Source: Spirochaetota bacterium
GTDB taxonomy: Bacteria > Spirochaetota > Spirochaetia > Treponematales > UBA12059
Direction of reading: 5' to 3'
NCBI GenBank assembly: GCA_018262985.1
Contig: JADFDI010000016.1
Location: 1 to 34,108 of the forward strand
DNA: 34,108 bases
Shown: positions 31,228-34,108 of the stretch, piece after piece
Layout: every line of letters begins with the position of its first letter
Position numbering within the stretch: position 1 is the first letter of the stretch
Made by a program: the position numbers and the translations under genes
Notes under the pieces: model-generated
Database searches by the model: none
The model's input: only the letters and a program-made list of their open reading frames with translations
Told to the model about the DNA's origin: nothing

Positions 31228-32604
31228 TCAATAGACGACGTACTCCGGCAGCCGGATGGCGACCAGGGTGTCGAGGGGGCTCGCGGCCACCGCTATGTAG
31301 CCGTAGGAGCTCACGGGAACCTCGGTAACAATCGATGACGAGCCGTAGGCCTTGAGGCTGCCGTCGGCCCGCAGGCCGATTCCGGCGAATTTGCCCGCGG
31401 CGACCGCGACGTAGGGGCCGTCGCCGAAATCCTGCGCGAGGCCGTAGCCGGAGGCCGCCGCGCCCCACGAGACGAGCCGCCCGTCGGCGAGTACCCCGGC
31501 CGCGTGGTAATAGCCCACGTCGATGGCCGCGAAGGCGCCCGCGGGAATCGGCGCGCCGGCGACGCCCGCGTTGGAGCCCCAGAGCGTGGCCGCGCCGGAG
31601 CCGTCGAGGACCGCCGCGATCGAGCTTCCGGCCTTGACCGAGCCGAAGCCGCCCGCGGTCGGCGTCGCGGAACCGGAGCCGTTCCAGGCCTGCAGGGTGC
31701 CGTCCTCGAGGATGCCGTAGGCGAAGCCGAAGCCCGCGCCGATGGCCGTGTAGCCTGAACCCGTCGGGGCCGCCGGCATGTCCGCGAGCCCCGCGCCCCA
31801 GGAGACCACCGTGCCGTCTTCCTTCAAGGCCAGGGTGTAGAGGAGCCCCGCGTCGACCGCCACGTAGCCGCTGTCGGTCGGCGTGCCCGAGACCGCGCCG
31901 TTCCGGTCGTCGCCCCAGGAGACGAGCGTGCCGTCGGCCCGGAGGCCGGTCGCGTGGTAAGCGCCGACGGCCACCGCGACGAAGTCGTCGTAGGCGGGGA
32001 CGGCCCAGAGCTCGAGCGCGTTGCCGGACGGGTTCCAGACTTCGATGATGCCCTGCCGGCGCTCGAAGAGCTCTTCCTCGATACGGAATTTTACGGGGAC
32101 GGTGCGTCCCGCGACGAGCGCGAGGGTTCCCGCGGCGGAAGCCTTGGCCGCTCCGTTCGGCACGACGAGCGCCTCGAGCGATCCGAGGATCTTCCCGTCC
32201 ACGAGGACCTCGATCCTCAGGACGGACCAGGCCGGGGCGGGATGCCGGCGCAGGTCGAGGTTGACGATCCAGAATTCGCCCGCGGGGTCGGTGGCGTCGA
32301 CGCGGACCCGTTCCTTCGCGGAGCCTTCGACCGTGAACTCGGCGAGCGGGGTCACGAGTTCGCCGTCCGCGAGCGCCACGCGCACCACGGGCTCGACGTC
32401 CGCCGCGAAGGTGCCCGTTCCCGTCATGGGCGGGGCGAGCGGCGGCAGGAAGAAGAAATGGGGAACCTCGGTTCCGGCGGGCGCCGGAAGCCGGGCCGCG
32501 CGGGCAGCCGCCGGACCCGCGTCGTCCGCGAAGGGCTGCGCGCAGGCCGCGACGAGCAGACCGGCCGCGGCCAGGGCGATGATCCGGGGCAAAGACTTGT
32601 TCAT
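31228..32604 (-). CDS. Lipoprotein with RCC1-type beta-propeller repeats
   Basis: A 458-residue predicted lipoprotein: signal peptide with lipobox LVAAC (Cys21), an N-terminal beta-rich region to about residue 200, then repeats of the RCC1 type. Six clear copies of the pattern G-x4-A-x-L-x-DG-x-L-x-x-WG are seen (for example ATGLRADGTLVSWGDD and AAGVLADGRLVSWGAA), and a degenerate seventh reaches the C-terminus, enough to close a seven-bladed propeller. Such surface proteins usually bind partners; no ligand is known. GGGAGG lies before the ATG at 32604. The protein probably has no enzymatic activity. Confidence 0.85.
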   Translation of the reverse strand: MNKSLPRIIALAAAGLLVAACAQPFADDAGPAAARAARLPAPAGTEVPHFFFLPPLAPPMTGTGTFAADVEPVVRVALADGELVTPLAEFTVEGSAKERVRVDATDPAGEFWIVNLDLRRHPAPAWSVLRIEVLVDGKILGSLEALVVPNGAAKASAAGTLALVAGRTVPVKFRIEEELFERRQGIIEVWNPSGNALELWAVPAYDDFVAVAVGAYHATGLRADGTLVSWGDDRNGAVSGTPTDSGYVAVDAGLLYTLALKEDGTVVSWGAGLADMPAAPTGSGYTAIGAGFGFAYGILEDGTLQAWNGSGSATPTAGGFGSVKAGSSIAAVLDGSGAATLWGSNAGVAGAPIPAGAFAAIDVGYYHAAGVLADGRLVSWGAAASGYGLAQDFGDGPYVAVAAGKFAGIGLRADGSLKAYGSSSIVTEVPVSSYGYIAVAASPLDTLVAIRLPEYVVY

Positions 32605-32916
32605 ATACTACCTCCCGGCGTCGGCCGGGGCCGGAAACGGTGGCGGCGGCGCCTCTGCTTCCACCCTCGCGGAAGCGGGCGCGGGGGCGCAAGGGCTTCA
32701 AGCGGATTCCGTGGAGAAGGCCCGCGGCAGTCCGCGGCGGCCCGCGGAGCCCCCCGCGCGCCGAGGCGACCCGCCCGCCGAAGCCCGGAGCGCCTGTCCG
32801 GCGGACGGCTTGACCGCGCCCGCGCTTCGGCCAAAAATGGCCGCGCGCTCCGGCCGGGCACGCTTCGCTTCCTTCCCGCCCTCCCGGCGCGCCCCGGCAA
32901 CGGAAAGGAGCCTTTC
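32605..32916. other. Intergenic region between divergent genes
   Basis: 312 bases between the RCC1-type gene (minus) and the membrane-protein gene (plus). The only signal I can point to is the promoter candidate at 32810-32838. The rest is GC-rich without a recognisable promoter for the minus-strand gene, RNA gene or repeat. Confidence 0.6.
32810..32838 (+). promoter_or_regulatory. Candidate promoter of the small membrane-protein gene
   Basis: TTGACC (32810-32815), 17-base spacer, AAAAAT (32833-32838). The -10 box is embedded in a short inverted repeat GGCCA-AAAA-TGGCC (32829-32842), a possible repressor site. Confidence 0.5.
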
Positions 32917-33627
32917 ATGGATAACGGCGACGACCGCCGTCCCCTCTACCTGACCGCCTTTTTCGCGTCCGTCGCGATGCTGGCCATCATCCCCGCGCAG
33001 GTCGCGGCCTTCGCGCTCGTGCCCATGCCCTCCTCGGTGGAGCTCTGGTTCGACCTGTTCAACGGGAACTTCCTCGGGGGGCTCTTCCACGCGGATTTCT
33101 TCATCCTGGTGAACAACGTCCTCATCGCGGTCATCTACCTGGCGCTCTACCGCCTGCTCGAGGACACGAACCGGAGCCTCCTGCAGCTGGGCGTGCTGCT
33201 CGGCTGGATCGGCATCGCGGCCTACCTTTCGTCGAACCAAACCTTCGAGCTCGCCTCGCTCGCGCGCGAATGGGCGGGGGCGGGGGACGAGGCGACGCGC
33301 GCCATGCTGCTCGGCGCCGGGAGGGCGGCGCTCGCGGCCTGGCAGGGCACGGCCTTCGACGCCTACTACGTGCTGAACGGCCTCGCGCTGCTCGTCATCG
33401 CGCTCCTCATGTTCAGGAGCCCGCGCTTTTCGCGCGCGACAGCGGGCTTCGGCCTCGCCGCCGCCGTCCTCATGTCGGTGCCCTCCACCGCCGGGACGCT
33501 CGGCCTCGTCTTCTCGCTGCTCTCGCTTCTGCCCTGGTACGTCTTCACGATCATGTTCGCGCGCGTGTTCCTGCGCGAGGCGCGGGGCCGGGGCGCGCCG
33601 GAAGCGGGCGGGGCGAGGCGCCCGTGA
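32917..33627 (+). CDS. DUF4386-like multipass membrane protein
   Basis: A 236-residue integral membrane protein with six or so hydrophobic stretches: LYLTAFFASVAMLAIIPAQV at the start, a segment near FFILVNNVLIAVIYLALYRLL, LLQLGVLLGWIGIAAYLS, YYVLNGLALLVIALLMF, and two near the C-terminus ending LPWYVFTIMFARVFL. The general layout, with an N-terminal helix, an amphipathic loop (VELWFDLFNGNFLGGLFHADFF) and a charged tail, resembles DUF4386-type proteins of unknown function. AAAGGAG lies 6 bases before the ATG. Its stop overlaps the next small gene (GTGA). Confidence 0.75.
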   Translation: MDNGDDRRPLYLTAFFASVAMLAIIPAQVAAFALVPMPSSVELWFDLFNGNFLGGLFHADFFILVNNVLIAVIYLALYRLLEDTNRSLLQLGVLLGWIGIAAYLSSNQTFELASLAREWAGAGDEATRAMLLGAGRAALAAWQGTAFDAYYVLNGLALLVIALLMFRSPRFSRATAGFGLAAAVLMSVPSTAGTLGLVFSLLSLLPWYVFTIMFARVFLREARGRGAPEAGGARRP

Positions 33628-33863
33628 AAAGCCTCTACGACGAGCTGTCGGAAAAAGCCGAGGCCGAGGGCGCGACCAAGCGGGTCGGCGCGCGCGCGGA
33701 CCTCGGCATGCTGCTCTACGGCCGGCGCGAGGCCCTCAGGGAGCTCTGGCTCGCGGCTTCCGCGCGGCTCGGCTCGGGGGACGCGGAGGGCGACGGAGCG
33801 AACGGCGACCGGCTCGCCGCGGCCGTCAGGACGCTCGCGCCGCTGTTCGGCGAACGACCCTGA
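33624..33863 (+). CDS. Small hypothetical protein, coupled to the membrane protein gene
   Basis: 79 residues starting with GTG inside the stop codon of the preceding gene (GTGA overlap). Sequence MKSLYDELSEKAEAEGATK then a Leu/Arg-rich helical part (LGMLLYGRREALRELWLAASARL). No signal peptide or membrane segment, and no family recognised. The overlap and codon use support a real gene. It probably makes a cytoplasmic helical protein acting with the membrane protein. Confidence 0.6.
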   Translation: MKSLYDELSEKAEAEGATKRVGARADLGMLLYGRREALRELWLAASARLGSGDAEGDGANGDRLAAAVRTLAPLFGERP

Positions 33864-33864
33864 T

Positions 33865-33899
33865 CGGCGGAGGCCGGGCGGAAAGCGAAGTCTCCGCCG
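33865..33899 (+). terminator. Weak hairpin after the two-gene unit
   Basis: Perfect 8-bp arms CGGCGGAG / CTCCGCCG (33865-33872 / 33892-33899) with a 19-base loop directly after the stop codon. There is no T-run. Confidence 0.4.
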
Positions 33900-34016
33900 T
33901 CCGGGGCGGGGGCGTGTCGGTGCGGCCGCGCGGGCGGTCGGATGCTCAGGTCTTGAGTAGTGTCACGAAGCTTGGGGAAATGAAAGCGTGGCGGTGCCGT
34001 GGAGCGGTGACGGGGC

Positions 34017-34108
34017 ATGCACAAGCTCCTCGCGCTCTGCGGACCCGCGCTGGTTCCCCCCTTCTGTCCCCGGCCCGGGTGCGAACACCACCTCGAGCCC
34101 GCCCATCC
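34017..34108 (+). CDS. Probable transposase, N-terminal fragment
   Basis: The last 92 bases encode an open frame from ATG 34017 that contains PPFCPRPGCEHH. A Cys-Pro-x-Pro-x-Cys-x-x-His zinc-binding start like this is typical of one group of IS transposases (FCPNPxCxxH followed by a C-x-x-C). The upstream 33940-34010 stretch (GTCACGAAGCTTGGGGAAAT and neighbours) has lower GC than its surroundings and may be the element's end. The family cannot be named from 30 residues, and the frame could also be chance. Confidence 0.4.
   Translation, partial: MHKLLALCGPALVPPFCPRPGCEHHLEPAH

Noticed and set aside
1-34108. tRNA or rRNA genes
   Set aside because: No cloverleaf-like segment or rRNA-like sequence was noticed in the intergenic regions, which are all short.

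Overview
This is a very GC-rich (roughly 70 % by eye) bacterial window. About two thirds of it is one purine-catabolism locus on the minus strand. Several encoded proteins are lipoproteins with a lipobox (PrcB-like, endonuclease I, RCC1-type), which suggests a diderm. The central pathway is the oxygen-independent 'yge/ygf' type known from E. coli and gut anaerobes, which suggests an anaerobic or fermentative organism. A high-GC member of the Spirochaetota would fit, but no rRNA or marker gene is present, so the taxon is only a guess.

Layout. Positions 1-513 are the end of an IS66-type element (start of tnpC, complete tnpB, terminal repeat). It truncates a two-domain GNAT acetyltransferase (514-1415). 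A HAD hydrolase follows, convergent with an orphan DppB-type ABC permease. From 23601 down to 3505 lies a head-to-tail gene set on the minus strand: xdhA, xdhB, allantoinase-like, ygfK, ssnA, ygeY, threonine-synthase-like, PLP fold-type II enzyme, 8-oxoguanine-deaminase-like, ygfM, xdhD and ygeW. Most neighbours overlap by 1-7 bases, which suggests translational coupling. Adenine deaminase (minus) and an AzgA-type NCS2 purine permease (plus) sit upstream and diverge from a shared control region. That region holds two perfect 16-bp palindromes and two sigma70-like promoters.

How the purine genes fit together. The permease imports the base. Adenine deaminase makes hypoxanthine. XdhAB oxidises hypoxanthine and xanthine to urate, and the 8-oxoguanine-deaminase-like enzyme can also deliver urate from 8-oxoguanine. 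XdhD/YgfM, YgfK, SsnA, the allantoinase-like hydrolase, YgeY and YgeW would then dismantle the ring down to ureido and diamino acids. Diaminopropionate ammonia-lyase (YgeX), the usual last enzyme, is absent. Two different PLP fold-type II enzymes stand between ygeY and the xdhD block, and these are the most interesting unknowns of the window.

The right third (27-34 kb) is ordinary accessory material: a leaderless PrcB-like lipoprotein gene coupled to an unknown gene, a YpfJ-type metallopeptidase, a multidomain endonuclease I lipoprotein, an RCC1-propeller lipoprotein, a small membrane protein with a coupled 79-residue partner, and the probable start of another transposase at the right edge. 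A dispersed palindromic repeat occurs twice (4732-4808 and 27093-27165).
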